A stretch of DNA of 64,000 nt from Polytrichum commune (GCA_950295325.1 OX485803.1:15006001-15070000); one strand, 5' to 3'; numbered from the stretch's first letter, positions 44,531-56,032 are shown. Program-made: numbers and translations. The notes: generated by a model not told the origin, from the letters alone.

Positions 44531-47284
44531 TATAAAGATCGTTATAGTATGTGGCAACGTTGGTCCCAAAAGTGGTGATTGGCCTCAAAGCAAAAGGAGT
44601 GATATTTCATTATGTGGTTGTGAGGTGGGGGACCTTGCACAGAGGACTGGAAGATTATATGAGTGGGGAAGAATAGCGAAGTCACATGATGGTGTCGTGG
44701 TTAGTCATGACGCAGCCATTGGGCTCCTTAGGAACCTACTTTGGTAAGGGCGTGTCATGAACTCCCAAGAGAAGGTCTTGAGCCTTGTGATGGTAATGAT
44801 AGCTTGGGGTAGTTTGAGGCATGTCGTGAACTCCTGAGAGAAGGTCATGAGGCTTGTGATGGCAACGGTAGTTTCGGGTTGTTTGAGGCATGTCCTTAGG
44901 ACGGTGGGGCGGTGTTCATCCCGACTCGAAACCCCCTTGGACAAGGGGTATGGGGTGTGCCATAGCGGGGTGGATTCCACATGATTTACACTTAGGTTCA
45001 TTGAGGGAGGTTGAACTAACTTTTGTGTGGTCCTTGGTTGTGCAAAGTTATTGGAATCACAAATCCATAGAGTTCCACTCGGCAGTTGACATTGTTACAA
45101 AATGGGCCACCTTCGAACTAGGAGTGGTTTGGGTTGTGACAATACAAGAGCAAGTCTAGGTTGTATTATTCAACAACACTTTGATCTAAGTGGATAAAAC
45201 ATGAGATACATGTGATGAAGGCAAAACACACCCAACAAAGAATTTAAAAGAGGGTGTTTTTGGCACCTAATGGTAGGTACATGGGGGAGATGTGGGGAGA
45301 TATGGGATACAATGCCCATAATAATTGAGAGAAGTTTTTGGAAGATGAGTGGCCTAGTTTGGCCTCTCAGGTTCTAAAGGTTCACATTTAACCTCCCATA
45401 TGGAATTTGTTGTCCAAATGGGAAAATTTAGAAGGTTGGATGGGGATACGAATGGAATCATGTTTTCTCAAAGTTTGTTGTGGCAATATATGACACATGT
45501 AACTACTTGTAAGAAAAATAATGGGTATGAGTTTAAAACCTATGTGTAACTAAAACATTCTTAACAAGTTGTATGCAACCAATTTATTTCAATAAATAAA
45601 TACATATCCTTCAACTTTCTATAATGAGCATGCATACAATATATACATTTCTTGTAGATAATGGTATCCCATAACATCGTTAAAAAATTCACAATATTAT
45701 AATTGAAAAGAATTGCACATCAAACATTAGTCAATTTGTTTACTTGACACATAATCACTTATCATCTTTATGTAAACCATATAAAACTCACATAAATCCT
45801 CATCTTTTGATACATCGTAAACCTACGTGTGTTTTTCCACCCAAAGGAATTCAACCCAAAGGCATGTACTAATGATACATGAAAGCATGTAGGATCTCAA
45901 GTTATTTGTGGACACCAACCATAAGCATGTGATGCTCAATTCGATATCAACAAATTTCCTTCGATATTTTATTTTTTAACTTTCTAAACTTGCAAATTTT
46001 TATTATGGGAAATGACTAGCATGTATAACTACATGATAAGGCTTGAGCCTTTATGGTTTAATAGCGACTTGTTTCTGAGTCAATCACAAGATTTTGCTAA
46101 TGGATTAAATTAAATTCAAGCAAGGATTCATCTTCTAAGAAAAATTACATTGAATAAAAACAATCCTCATAACCCCGCATTGATTTTTTTACATTTGAGA
46201 CTTAACATGTTTATTGTGTGCTTGGACTTGGCCACTACACTAGCTAAATATGCAAATTAGTGTAGCATTCAAAATTGGTGTGTCATATTTAGATAGAGCA
46301 GTTTGTCATGTAGCACCGAATATAATATATCATCCTTAGATACCACCAAATGATTGCAAATGTAGGTGGATGATGAGCAGTGCAGTGGCCACCGCACTAA
46401 ATCACACGTTGGCTATAGTTGAGCTCCAGTTTCGACACTGAAACAAAGGAAACCACCTACCGCAAAAGGTCAACAGGCTCAAATCCACGTTGGTAGTAAA
46501 CCGATGTTAAATTTCCTCTCCTTTTCTTTTCTTTTCTTTTCGTTTCCTTCCGGCTCCACGAATTCGGTTGTCTCACCTTCACATAATTCTTGGCACCGGA
46601 TTCTTGGCCTCCGATGGAATTTGCGGGGTGCCACCTACACATACTTCCATAGCTAGCCACCTGAAGCCCACCATTTTGATGGGGAGGTCAAGCCTTTGCA
46701 CTATTTTTCCCGCGTTTAATACACTTGTAAAGTGTGGGATTCCTAGGCGGTGAGTCGGTTGGTTTTCAAACCTCGAATCTAGCGTTTAAAGCATCTTATT
46801 TATTAGTTCCAAAGCTACAACTTCCGACCAAGTTAAACTAATGTGTCATCTCTCATGCCTCGTCATGTGATCCGGATTCCGGACTCCACTCCACTCGACA
46901 CGAGAAGATTGCCACACGGTTGAGCTGTAGCATTGAGCTCGGTGTGTGGACCTAAAATGGCCATTTGTTGCAATCACCACAACCTCTATTTTTACCGGGC
47001 CACTCAACATTATGCATGTGATTGATGACGGATGATTAGCAAAGGCAAGTCGAGGTCATCGCTCCATTCCTCACTATAGAGTTTGACTCGAACTTCCGAG
47101 TATGAATTGATAAAATAATATAAAAATAGCATCCATGTTGTTTACATTGACATGCGATGTCCAGTCATCACCGCTTTCAAGTGTTTGTTGAGACACCTAG
47201 GAGGGGGTGGTTTGATGCTTATTTTCACAGGTGGACCGTGGGTAAGTGTTAGTTGAGTAACTTGAACTAGGTGTCAGATGGTGT
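44531..47284. other. Long AT-rich intergenic stretch
   Basis: Contains a local duplication near 44755-44890 (CATGAACTCC(C/T)GAGAGAAGG and GGCTTGTGATGG units of about 70 bp) and a (TTTTC)n run at about 46520-46545 that could be the tail of a minus-strand LINE. No gene was recognised. Confidence 0.45.
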
Positions 47285-49480
47285 TGACTTTAGTCCAGAC
47301 AGATCGTGAGAAAGTTTTCATGAGTTTGTGGGTTTTGGTGGTGGGGAGGTGGGGAGGTGGAGGTCCTGGAGGCATTTAGTTTGTTGCAGTATGTATGGCT
47401 CCCCCGTATACGTGCACTGATGATGTCAGGTGGTAATGTTTTCCATCCTTGTTGGGTTAACAGTGGTTGTAGTATGGTGTATTTATCCAATTTTTAGGTG
47501 GTAGCTTCAGTGGGGAATATGTCATTACAGTGGGTGAATTCAAATGTTTGTATTTTGAGGTTTGGGTCCGGTTTGAGAGGAGGTTTGGTTGTGGTGGGTG
47601 CACCTAGGACGCATAATATATCAAGTCTCAATCTAGTAGGGCACTTGCATGGGAGTAACCATGATGGTATGGTGTTGTCGCGCGTTTGGTTATTCATCCT
47701 ACCAATGTTGATTAGTGTGAAGCATCTTGTTGTTGGGATGCATAGTAATGTGCTAGGAAGTGCATGTATTGCTTTGTTGTGTCAATCAGTCCTCAGGTTA
47801 ATTATGTATATGTTTGCACAACATGATAGAAAGTGGAGGCATCTATCTTTTTGTTGTGATGTACATAGGTTACATAAGGGAGATATGTCTTGCTAGAGAA
47901 TATGTTTATTTTATTTTATATTTTATATTTTATATGTAGTTTCTTAAGTATATGCCGTATCGGAATTTGAGGGTTTGCGTAATTTGTGCGTCAATGATCC
48001 AAAGAGCATTCCATAAGAGGTTGGAACATTTTAATGGAGGTTGGGGTTGGAGAGCCATTTGTCTACATAGGGGAGTGTGTATTTTGCTTGAGACATTAGT
48101 GCACTTTTGTATTCTTTGTTGATGTAACTTTCAAGGTGGCGGATTGAGCCGTCATGTTGAGTGAAGGTTGAGGGAATTTATAGTCAATATGGGGTGGAGT
48201 GACCAATGAGATGGAAGGGGTGGTCATGATACGCAGTTCTTCTGCTCCCTTTTTGGCGAGTTTGTCGGCTTTATATGTTGCCTTTGATATTTGTGTGGGG
48301 TCGAACTTTACGGATGGTGATGTTGTGGTGCGATTTTTTATTATGTTTATAAAACGTGCTACAAGGAGTTTATCAGGGTGGTTGTATTGGGAGGAGGTAT
48401 GTGTTATTTAGATTATTGTTGAATATGTATGTGTTCGTGATCAATATTTTGGTGTGTTTTGCAACAAGAAGTAGCCCATATAGTTCATCTCAAAGGATAT
48501 TTGGGTATTTGGGTAACCATGCGGCGACGTTGATCTTCCCTGGTCCGTTAAATACTCTTGAACCTATGATGTTACTATTTCCTTCTCTGTTGGGAGGCGT
48601 GAAGGAGTTGTTCGTGTAGTATGAGTGGGTAGGTGGGAATCTTAGTGGATGTAAGGTTTGTGATGGATGAAGGGAGAAGGGGTGTGTTGTTATTAAGCAG
48701 GGGAGTAATTGGTGGACTTTGAACTTCGTGCCAGGCTTTGAGGATTTTGGGGGGTTGCATGTTCATTTGTGGTGAGGATAGGGAGTAATGTATAGTGAGT
48801 GGGGGGTATTACGGGTGTAACATTTGCCTCTTGAAGAGGATTGTGTTCATTGTTTGTCCAATCATCATGAGTGGAGATGATCATTGTGGTTGAGTTTGGG
48901 TTGGGATGGGTTGCAAGCCTTTCCCATTTGATGAATTTAAGGAGGAGGGTCGAGGTTTGTGATGTGAGCGTAGCCTTTACCTTTCCATTGGGTGGAGAAG
49001 GTTAGGCCTAGTGAGCTAGAGATTATATCCCTTTCATATGGGGAGTGATGATAGGTGAAATTTGTGGGGCATGTTAATAGGCTAGAGAAGTATGAGTGTG
49101 TGAGTTGGAAGGGTTGTATGAGGTTGTCTAATATGAGTATTGATGACCGGAGTATGTGGTGGTTATGTATGGGTGGTATGGTGGGGGGTGCATGTTTGAC
49201 TAGTGGTTGATAAGGAGGTGTATTTATGTGGCAAAGTCTTGGCATTGGGTCGTGTGGTATGGGATCGGTGTGAGGATTTTTGTGGTAGCCTTGTGGTGTG
49301 GCAATGAAGGCCGTATGGAGTGTTGGGAGGGGTATTATGAACGGCTTTGTGGAGAGATTAGTGACCGAGTAGTAGGGGCATGTTAGTGTGGAGGCACACT
49401 GTTGTAACAAGCATGCAATAGAGAGGATCTTGAATACTTTAGTAACAATGTCATTTTGATGTCTCCAATTATGCATATCT
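47285..49480 (-). pseudogene. LINE 3' half: RNase H plus nuclease-like C-terminal domain
   Basis: The minus strand is very rich in A and C, like the LINE at 35.5-38.4 kb, and decayed by stops and shifts. In order it carries an RNase H-like domain: GSRVFNGPGKINVAAW, then PNIL-stop-DELYGLLLVAK (about 48455-48560), then RPHTNIKGN and KADKLAKKGAEELR (about 48220-48310). Next is a C-terminal domain in one frame with a single stop: LLPCKCPTRLRLDILCVLG, IQTFEFTHCND, then KLDKYTILQPLLTQQGW and SARIRG (47340-47670). RNase H follows the reverse transcriptase in several LINE clades. The last domain has the D...E...K..KY...GW pattern of nuclease-like C-termini of some LINEs. No reverse transcriptase remains here. 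Confidence 0.7.
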
Positions 49481-49905
49481 TTGTTTACTACCAAAATGAA
49501 CATTCTCCGAGGTAGGTAGACCCGTTTCCATAAACTGTAAGAAATTTTGCAGAGTGTGGTCCAAGTGTGATATTGGAGTTATTATTCACACGTTTGGAAA
49601 TTGATATCACAACATTTAACAAAAATTCATAATTCATTTTCAAGTTTTCAGACATTATGCCTTGTTTATTATGGATTTGTATGACAAAATGAAGAGTACT
49701 CAACCTAAGTGTTGCTCACAACTTGGCATTCTAACCAACATCTAGCTGATCCTAGACATGCTGCATTTTTTTTAAAGTATAGGTCATAAATTCAAAATAA
49801 TTTGATCCAAACGGCTTGCCTGCAATTGGGGCCCAACCTAACTACTTACCACACCTGGCCTAACTGCTCTCCCAAGAACCCACTAATAAGCTTTAGAGTC
49901 CTTTA

Positions 49906-50404
49906 GGGCCACTTCACACACAAGACTGAGAGCCCGTGACCATCACACTTCAAGCACTCTCATTGGCGGAAAAGGCGGAGCCGGTCCAAGTTTGCTTCAC
50001 ACTACGCTTGAGGGACCAACGGAGTATGTGAATGCAAGATGGATGTAAAGTCTACATGGATTCCTACATGGCATCCAATGGATTATGTTTCATGGTCACT
50101 TGGACTATTTCCAAAAACCACCTCTTGGAGGTAGGTCTAACACAAAACCGGGAGACCATGGTACTACCAATGTTCACAACCGTTGATTAATTCTATTTTA
50201 TCATGTACAAGGACCTACATGAATAGAGATTCATTGAAATAACATTTGGTTGGGGGCCCAGTCACATATGACTGCACAATACATTAGAGGATCCATGATC
50301 ACACTACATGATTTTGGAGGTGTGTTGGGACGGCCTTTGGACACTTTGTTTTAGGCTCCCACAATTTCGTAGTCACAGCTCTTGGCTCGTGTGTAAAATG
50401 ACCC
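49906..50404. mobile_element. Tourist-like MITE with GGGCCACTTC ends, copy 2, 499 bp
   Basis: Same orientation as, and nearly identical to, 38988-39487. The left end is GGGCCACTTCACACACAAG; the right end, reversed, is GGGTCATTTTACACACGAG. TTA is duplicated at 49903-49905 and 50405-50407. Confidence 0.92.
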
Positions 50405-50407
50405 TTA

Positions 50408-51003
50408 GTAACATGCCTCCCAAACAAAATATTCACCGTCTAACAACCTCTCACTCTAAACCCCCCATTTGAAAAGGGAGCAACAATGAGAGGCTGAGTA
50501 ATGTTATGCATAACATTGCTCATTCGTAGGCTCATGCATCGTGGGCAAAAAAAATTATGGGCAAATTTATGCTCATTCTATTATTAGATGATTTCCAAAG
50601 TGAGCTTTACTCCTCCTAAGTATTATTCATCGGTTTCCCTTGAAAACTAACACTTGTAGTGACCATCTTGCCTTATAGTTTGTTGAATAATATTAATAAA
50701 ATTGTCGCTATATCAGCCTTGCAATGAGGGTCCAAGGTGTGACCGACATTATCACATCAAGGAGTGTCACACCTTGACTCACATGAGGATCAAGTATACC
50801 ATGGCTAGACCCTAGTTGTCACCCTTCACATTCAAACTAGATTGTTGCAAAAATAGTGGCTTATATTAGCCTCACTTTCCACTCTCCATTTAGAAAGGGA
50901 CCGGAAGTGAGAAGTTGAGTATTGTTCTTTTAGTATTTGGTTAGGTGAATTTTATTGTATGGGTTTACATAAGTGATTAGTGTATTATTATCTCTTTTAC
51001 AAC
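50408..51003. other. Intergenic, no gene recognised
   Basis: AT-rich, between two MITEs. CTCA-rich words but no gene or RNA gene were seen. Confidence 0.45.
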
Positions 51004-51005
51004 TA

Positions 51006-51333
51006 CACTAAATATGATATTTAGTGTTTGATACACTAAATACAAACGCATACACTAAATATCACGAACCCTACGAAAGTAAGTAACGTTAAATGTAACT
51101 CAAACACTAAATATCAACTATGGTAATATGTGGAAGTTACATGCACGAATTTAGTGTTAGTAAGGATATGAAAGAAGATTATCAATTATAAAAGGAGAAG
51201 GGAGGTGGCGGTAGGGAAGGTGGTGGCGCATTTATGTCTAACACTAATTATCAAAGAATTGAAAATTAGTGTTGGGCAGGATAGGGTGGTAACAACACTA
51301 AATATACACAAACACTAAATATCATATTTAGTG
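51006..51333. mobile_element. Palindromic-end MITE, family B copy 1, 328 bp
   Basis: The ends are CACTAAATATGATATTTAGTG and its inverse, with TA duplicated at 51004-51005 and 51334-51335. ACACTAAATAT motifs also recur inside (about 51032, 51050, 51103). The interior matches 52400-52719 in the same orientation and differs from family A. Confidence 0.88.
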
Positions 51334-51700
51334 TAGTGGAGTTGTCCCCCTCGTGGTGAATGACACATTTAGGTACCACTCAAGGTGGGTATCCACTTGT
51401 ATGCCTAAAAACTAACCACATCTCACTCATATGAATTGGTTAGAAAACAATTAATGTCACCCACATTAATTCCCATTATGAAAATTATCCTACACTCTAG
51501 AAAATTATTGTGGCCCATAGTAATAGGCCTATTTAATTTACCAATCACAATGAAAAGTTACAACGTAATGATATCTTTACCGGGTGGTGCAACCCAAGTT
51601 GCCTTAATAGATTACTTTTGTGAAGATGCTGTAGTGTTAAAACCTCGAATTTAGCGTTCAATCCTTAGATAGCGTGCTCCTTTTATTATATAGATAGCTA

Positions 51701-52032
51701 CACTAAATATGATATTTAGTGTCACCAATTCGAAGTGTCTTGCTCAATACTGATTGTAAACCACAGTATAGTGTAATCCAACCTTATTTGTCATTCCTTG
51801 TAAAAGATTCAGGGGATTATAGAATTACAGTTTCGCAATTACTGTCACTTACCAAGTGAGTTTTCATCCAAATTTCAGTCATCCATGACAATATTTCATC
51901 AGAAGTTGCTGACAAGAGAAGGTAGGGTTTTGGCCAATGGATGAACTCATCCATCAACCATGACAATATTTGTTCACTTATTCATAAGAAGTGTCATCCG
52001 AAAAGTTACCATGGTGACATAAAATACCACAT
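51701..52032. mobile_element. Palindromic-end MITE, family A copy 2
   Basis: The left end is intact (TA at 51699-51700, then CACTAAATATGATATTTAG). The interior is the reverse complement of the element at 22505-22859. The right end is eroded (GTGACATAAAATACC), so the end coordinate is approximate. Confidence 0.8.
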
Positions 52033-52082
52033 AACAATGAGTATAAAGTGCAAAGGCTCCATGCCATGGAAGACAAGACATT

Positions 52083-52154
52083 GGGTATTTGGTCTAGTGG
52101 TATGATTCTTGCTTAGGGTGCAAGAGGTCGGGAGTTCAATTCTCCCAATACCCC
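52083..52154 (+). tRNA. tRNA-Pro (anticodon AGG)
   Basis: A 72-nt cloverleaf without intron. The acceptor stem GGGTATT pairs with AATACCC and has discriminator C. The anticodon stem TCTTGC/GCAAGA encloses the loop TTAGGGT, giving anticodon AGG, which reads proline codon CCU. The internal Pol III boxes are TGGTCTAGTGG (A box) and GAGTTCAATTC (B box), and a TTTTT terminator follows at 52155-52159. All stems pair, so it is probably functional. Confidence 0.95.
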
Positions 52155-52243
52155 TTTTTCATGGCTGAAGATCATATACCCTGGAGTTTATTTTACCCCT
52201 TTTCTCATGGCTGAAGATTATATACCCTGGAGTTTATTTTCCT
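52151..52243 (+). repeat. 46-bp direct duplication downstream of the tRNA
   Basis: ATGGCTGAAGATCATATACC at 52161 recurs as ATGGCTGAAGATTATATACC at 52207, each followed by CTGGAGTTTATTTT and preceded by CCCCTTTT. The duplicated unit includes the T-run that ends the tRNA gene. Confidence 0.85.
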
Positions 52244-52860
52244 TTCTACTACTCTTCAACTTGAGAGAGAACGTATTATCATATACAGGTGGAACTCTTA
52301 TTTATCCAACATAAAATCCCCGAAATATTAGTATGCAACCTGTAGGTTACTTTTTTAAGTTGATTTGATACCAGAATTAGCATTAATGATCATGAAGAAC
52401 ACAAAATATGATATTTAGTGTTTGATACACTAAATATGAATGCATACACTAAATATCAATAACCCTATGAAAGTAAGTAACATTAAATGTAAACTCAAAC
52501 ACTAAATATCAACTATGGTAATATGTGGAAGTTACATGTTAGAATTTAGTGTTAGTAAGGATATGAAAAAAAAAGGATATAATAAGGGAGGTGGCAGTAG
52601 GGAAGGTAGCGGCACATTTATGTCTAACACTAATTGTCAAAGAATTGAAAATTAGTGTCGAGCATGGTAGGGTGGTAACAACACTAAATGTAATCAAACA
52701 CCAAATATCATATTTTGTGTGGTTTACCAAAGGTTATTTGAGATGAATCATCAACAAGGTTGTAGGCCGTCGAGTTTTTATGTTGGAAGGATGAGAGGGA
52801 CACTCATATGCGATAATTTTCTCTCTCCTTTAGCATGAGCTACATAACATTATCCAACTG
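52244..52860 (+). repeat. Dispersed repeat interrupted by a MITE
   Basis: About 52244-52398 and 52734-52860 correspond to successive parts of the repeat at 59740-59960 (TCCAACATAAAA, GTTGATTTG, ATTTGAGATGAATCA, AGTTTTTATGTTGGA). The family B MITE lies between them. The repeat also occurs near 40930-41510 and 13812. Its class is unknown. Confidence 0.65.
52400..52719. mobile_element. Palindromic-end MITE, family B copy 2, 320 bp
   Basis: Its ends are slightly mutated (CACAAAATATGATATTTAG on the left and ATATCATATTTTGTG on the right) and the TA flanks have decayed to AA and TG. The interior is colinear with 51006-51333. It is inserted in a dispersed repeat. Confidence 0.82.
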
Positions 52861-54132
52861 CTATAAGACGTTCCATTCTAATAATATTTAGTGATAGTGC
52901 TTCACCCGAATCTCACTCGTATTTCACGCCGAATCTACTTACAAACAAGCATCCATAAGGTATAATTCTAACACTTTCCATGACATATTCCTACCCCCAA
53001 CTCAGCTTGTTATGTGCATCATATTCCTATGATAGACGTATCCTTGGCCCTTGATTGCCCCCAAGAGCCCACGGACTTTCTCTCAAAAAGAAAAGCCAAT
53101 GTGGAGCCACTTTGTGTTTTCACTCCCCACCATGCTATTTGGCATGGAGGTTCTCTTATGATTCAAAACTAGAGAGGTGCAAGTCTCATTCGATTTCGTT
53201 TTAATTTGAAGAGGAATGTTGTTCCAAGTGTTTTAAAGCTTTTAGAATGTCACAAGACTTGAAGGAGGAAGCAAATTTTAATGCCCATGGGTGTTGCCCA
53301 CTAAAAGATCATTCATCTTTAATAACATGGGCAACACCCTAAACAAACATGTTTCATTATTGGCTTTCAAACTCTTTATGAGAGGCACTCATCATCTGGT
53401 CAATCAAGAGCATGTTTATACATGATGTGTGACAATTTGTAGGACCCCCCAAAAGTATGAAATCAATATTTTATTCAATCTAGAACATTAATTCAACATT
53501 TAACACAACCTCTTGACAAGAAGGAAGCAAGAATAGAGTAGTATGCGAAGTTGACAATTGGATGTACATGGTATGTGTTTGAGTCTAAGGTAGACAAGTC
53601 TTTAATGGTTGCTCTTTCATGTTCAATGTTTAATACAACCCTAACTTGCAAGTTTGGGTTGATTGGTGAATGTAGATCGGGAAAGTAAAGTTCAATCGCG
53701 CAAAAATTGGGAGCCCACCATAAATTGATATGATTTTTTGAAGGTTATGTCCACACACACACATATTTATGTTCACTCTCGGCTATGGAGTAGTTGATGA
53801 ATTTGGACACGTAAGTTCAATCTCTTTTCGACATGTGTCTTGGTTGTGTATGCCCTCAAATCTACACACCACTCGATTATAGGTGTCCATTTAAGACAAG
53901 TGATTGAAATAGGTTTGCTTAGCTTAGGTTATTTACACAAGCTCAAATCTTCCTATAGTTCATTACACACATATGTAAGTATGCTTACGTGGTGCTCACC
54001 ACCTTAATCCACCCAACTATGGTGGGGGGTCCTTGGACCTTGTTGTATGGGTACCTCAAAGCCCTTTGGGGGGATATCATGTCCGGTATCTTCAAGGCAC
54101 TAGTGGCTAGCTAGGAACTTGTATAGTGTGTC
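52861..54132. other. Intergenic, no gene recognised
   Basis: A possible hairpin lies at about 53286-53340, with GGGTGTTGCCCA and TGGGCAACACCC as arms around a 27-bp loop. No gene was recognised. Confidence 0.45.
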
Positions 54133-54275
54133 ACTATAGTGTCCATCCTCGAAAGGGGAGAGTAGTATTTGTCCCAAGGTCCCCTTGTCCAGTGGGCATC
54201 GGGTCATTGGCATTACGAACGGACACTTTATTCACGCCGGCCCCTTGCTTGAAAGGGGTTGGAGTTTCTATCTAA
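54133..54275 (+). repeat. Dispersed repeat, copy 1 of a pair
   Basis: It shares GAAAGGGGAGAGTAGT, GGGCA(T/C)(C/T)GG and ATTCACGCC in order with 56033-56172. The function is unknown. Confidence 0.7.
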
Positions 54276-54336
54276 GTATGCTTAGCTTATGAAATTTATA
54301 GAACTTCAAATCTTCCCATAGTCCATTATACACATA

Positions 54337-54700
54337 TGAACCTTATGGCGGTACCCCGGGGTACCACAATACCCCAACTCTCCTACAAAGTTGAAATCTC
54401 ACTCAATATGATTCCAATTTCGACCGGTAGGGTGCCAATGGAGTGCATTCGATGAGCACAATCTCATCACCGACCAAAAGGTAAGAATTTATTGCCCGTA
54501 ATTTTTGAAGAATGAGAGGATGGATTGTTGACATGGCTACACAACCAAGATTATTCGCGTCCTCCTCACATAGCTTCCACATGACAATGACCCAAATCTC
54601 GCAAATTCCATAATGTACAGAGGTTGGGGACCAATCAAATAATTAAATATTTGATTGCATGAAATCTATGCGGTACCCCGGGGTACCGCCATAAGGTTCA
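54337..54700. mobile_element. MITE with KpnI/SmaI-type palindromes in its ends, 364 bp
   Basis: The terminal inverted repeats are identical for 29 bp, start TGAACCTTATGGCGG and contain the perfect palindrome GGTACCCCGGGGTACC. No convincing target-site duplication was found. The interior is AT-rich and non-coding. Confidence 0.85.
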
Positions 54701-55435
54701 CATGTATGTTTCGATTAGAATGATGCACTTGCCAATCAAGCTAAATTATGGAAGGGTCAATCTGCGTATTTCTAGATTACATTTTCAATGTATAATCTTA
54801 TAACTCTTCATATGACCTTGAGACCCATAATGAGCCTCTCAAACCGTTCAAGATTTTAAGACTTGTCTACTAGCAATGAGGTAGACATATATATATATAT
54901 ATATATATATATTCAAATATACATATAGGCTTGTATCTTATGTTTCATGGATTTTGTGGATAATTGTAGGTAGATTCTACCAAGCCTATTGGAATGAGGT
55001 GTATGAAGAGAAGAGAAGAGAAGCTAATCTTAGTGGGCTAAAGTGTATGAATCTTAGATGGCTACTTTGCTCCAATGAACCCACTTCTCCTAAGGTAAAA
55101 ACCATGTGAATATACAAGATGATTGGCAAATGCAAAGCAAGGTTGCAACCATTTCCTACATGATGTTTTGGAGCTCACATGGAATAACACAAAGTGCAAC
55201 ACTTTAATGATGTGGTGTGGTCCACTCCACTCGGCCTTCCTGGGCGATGTGGCATACGCATGCACCAACATTAAACAAGTGGCATAACAATAATAATAAT
55301 AATAATAAGGTGACACTCCACATATTGACACATGGCACAATACGAGGGTGTGGGTTGACTTCTTTGGTGGTTTGCATTAATAACAAATTTTGTGATATAA
55401 GGGAGAGAAATGTAACAATAAGGAGTGAGTTTTGA
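54701..55435. other. Intergenic with simple repeats
   Basis: (TA)n lies at 54886-54911 and (AAT)n near 55288-55307. No gene was recognised. Confidence 0.5.
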
Positions 55436-55443
55436 ACTATGAG

Positions 55444-55851
55444 CACGGGGGGGTCACACCCCCTTACATTTCATAACCACGTGCGATAAAAGTTTGCTAC
55501 CCTATATTACATGCCATAGATAATTTTTAAAATTATGATATTTTTTCTACATACACATAACCATTGATAATATCTTTTGTATATTTTTTTGAAATTTTTA
55601 GTCATCTTCATTTTTGTAGTAATTTGTTTAGTTCAATGTTGCGTCATTCTAGTTAGAAACGGTATGTTTTATAGAAAAAACAAATCATCAAATTTGGTTA
55701 CCAATTTTTACTATGTAATAGATACTATGTATATCTACTCATGAAAAAAAATCATAAAATTTTGAACCATTTTGGTGATGCTTTATGTAAAAAGTAGATT
55801 TTGTTTTATCGCACGTGGTGTTCAACTTGACAATGAAGTGCACCCCCCGTG
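55444..55851. mobile_element. hAT-like MITE with CACGGGGGG ends, 408 bp
   Basis: The ends are CACGGGGGG and its inverse, and a perfect 8-bp duplication ACTATGAG lies at 55436-55443 and 55852-55859. A second inverted pair, CCACGTGCGATAAAA, lies at 55477-55491 and 55804-55818. An 8-bp duplication with CA...TG ends fits hAT. No coding capacity. Confidence 0.9.
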
Positions 55852-56032
55852 ACTATGAGCATCCTTTCCCTATGGATTCGGGATATTAGAGAGTGAGTGA
55901 CATTATGGAAGTTGATATTACAGAGTTTAGTGTGTACATACATCTTGGATAGTCATATTTACTATACTAATAAGTTTGGAGACTTGAATTCTACCTCATT
56001 GTAGCAAATAACCAGTACTTATCCATGGTTAC

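Noticed and set aside
46216-46400. TACACTAGCTAAATATGC and CGCACTAAATCACAC as a possible palindromic-type MITE
   Set aside because: The two matching words (TGGCCAC...CTAAAT) are direct, not inverted, and no flanking duplication is visible.
53286-53340. GGGTGTTGCCCA hairpin as a microRNA precursor
   Set aside because: The stem is only about 12 bp around a 27-bp loop, too short for a plant microRNA precursor.
52799-55307. Short regularly spaced repeats as a CRISPR array
   Set aside because: The repeats are simple sequences or MITE ends without constant spacers; the DNA is nuclear plant DNA.
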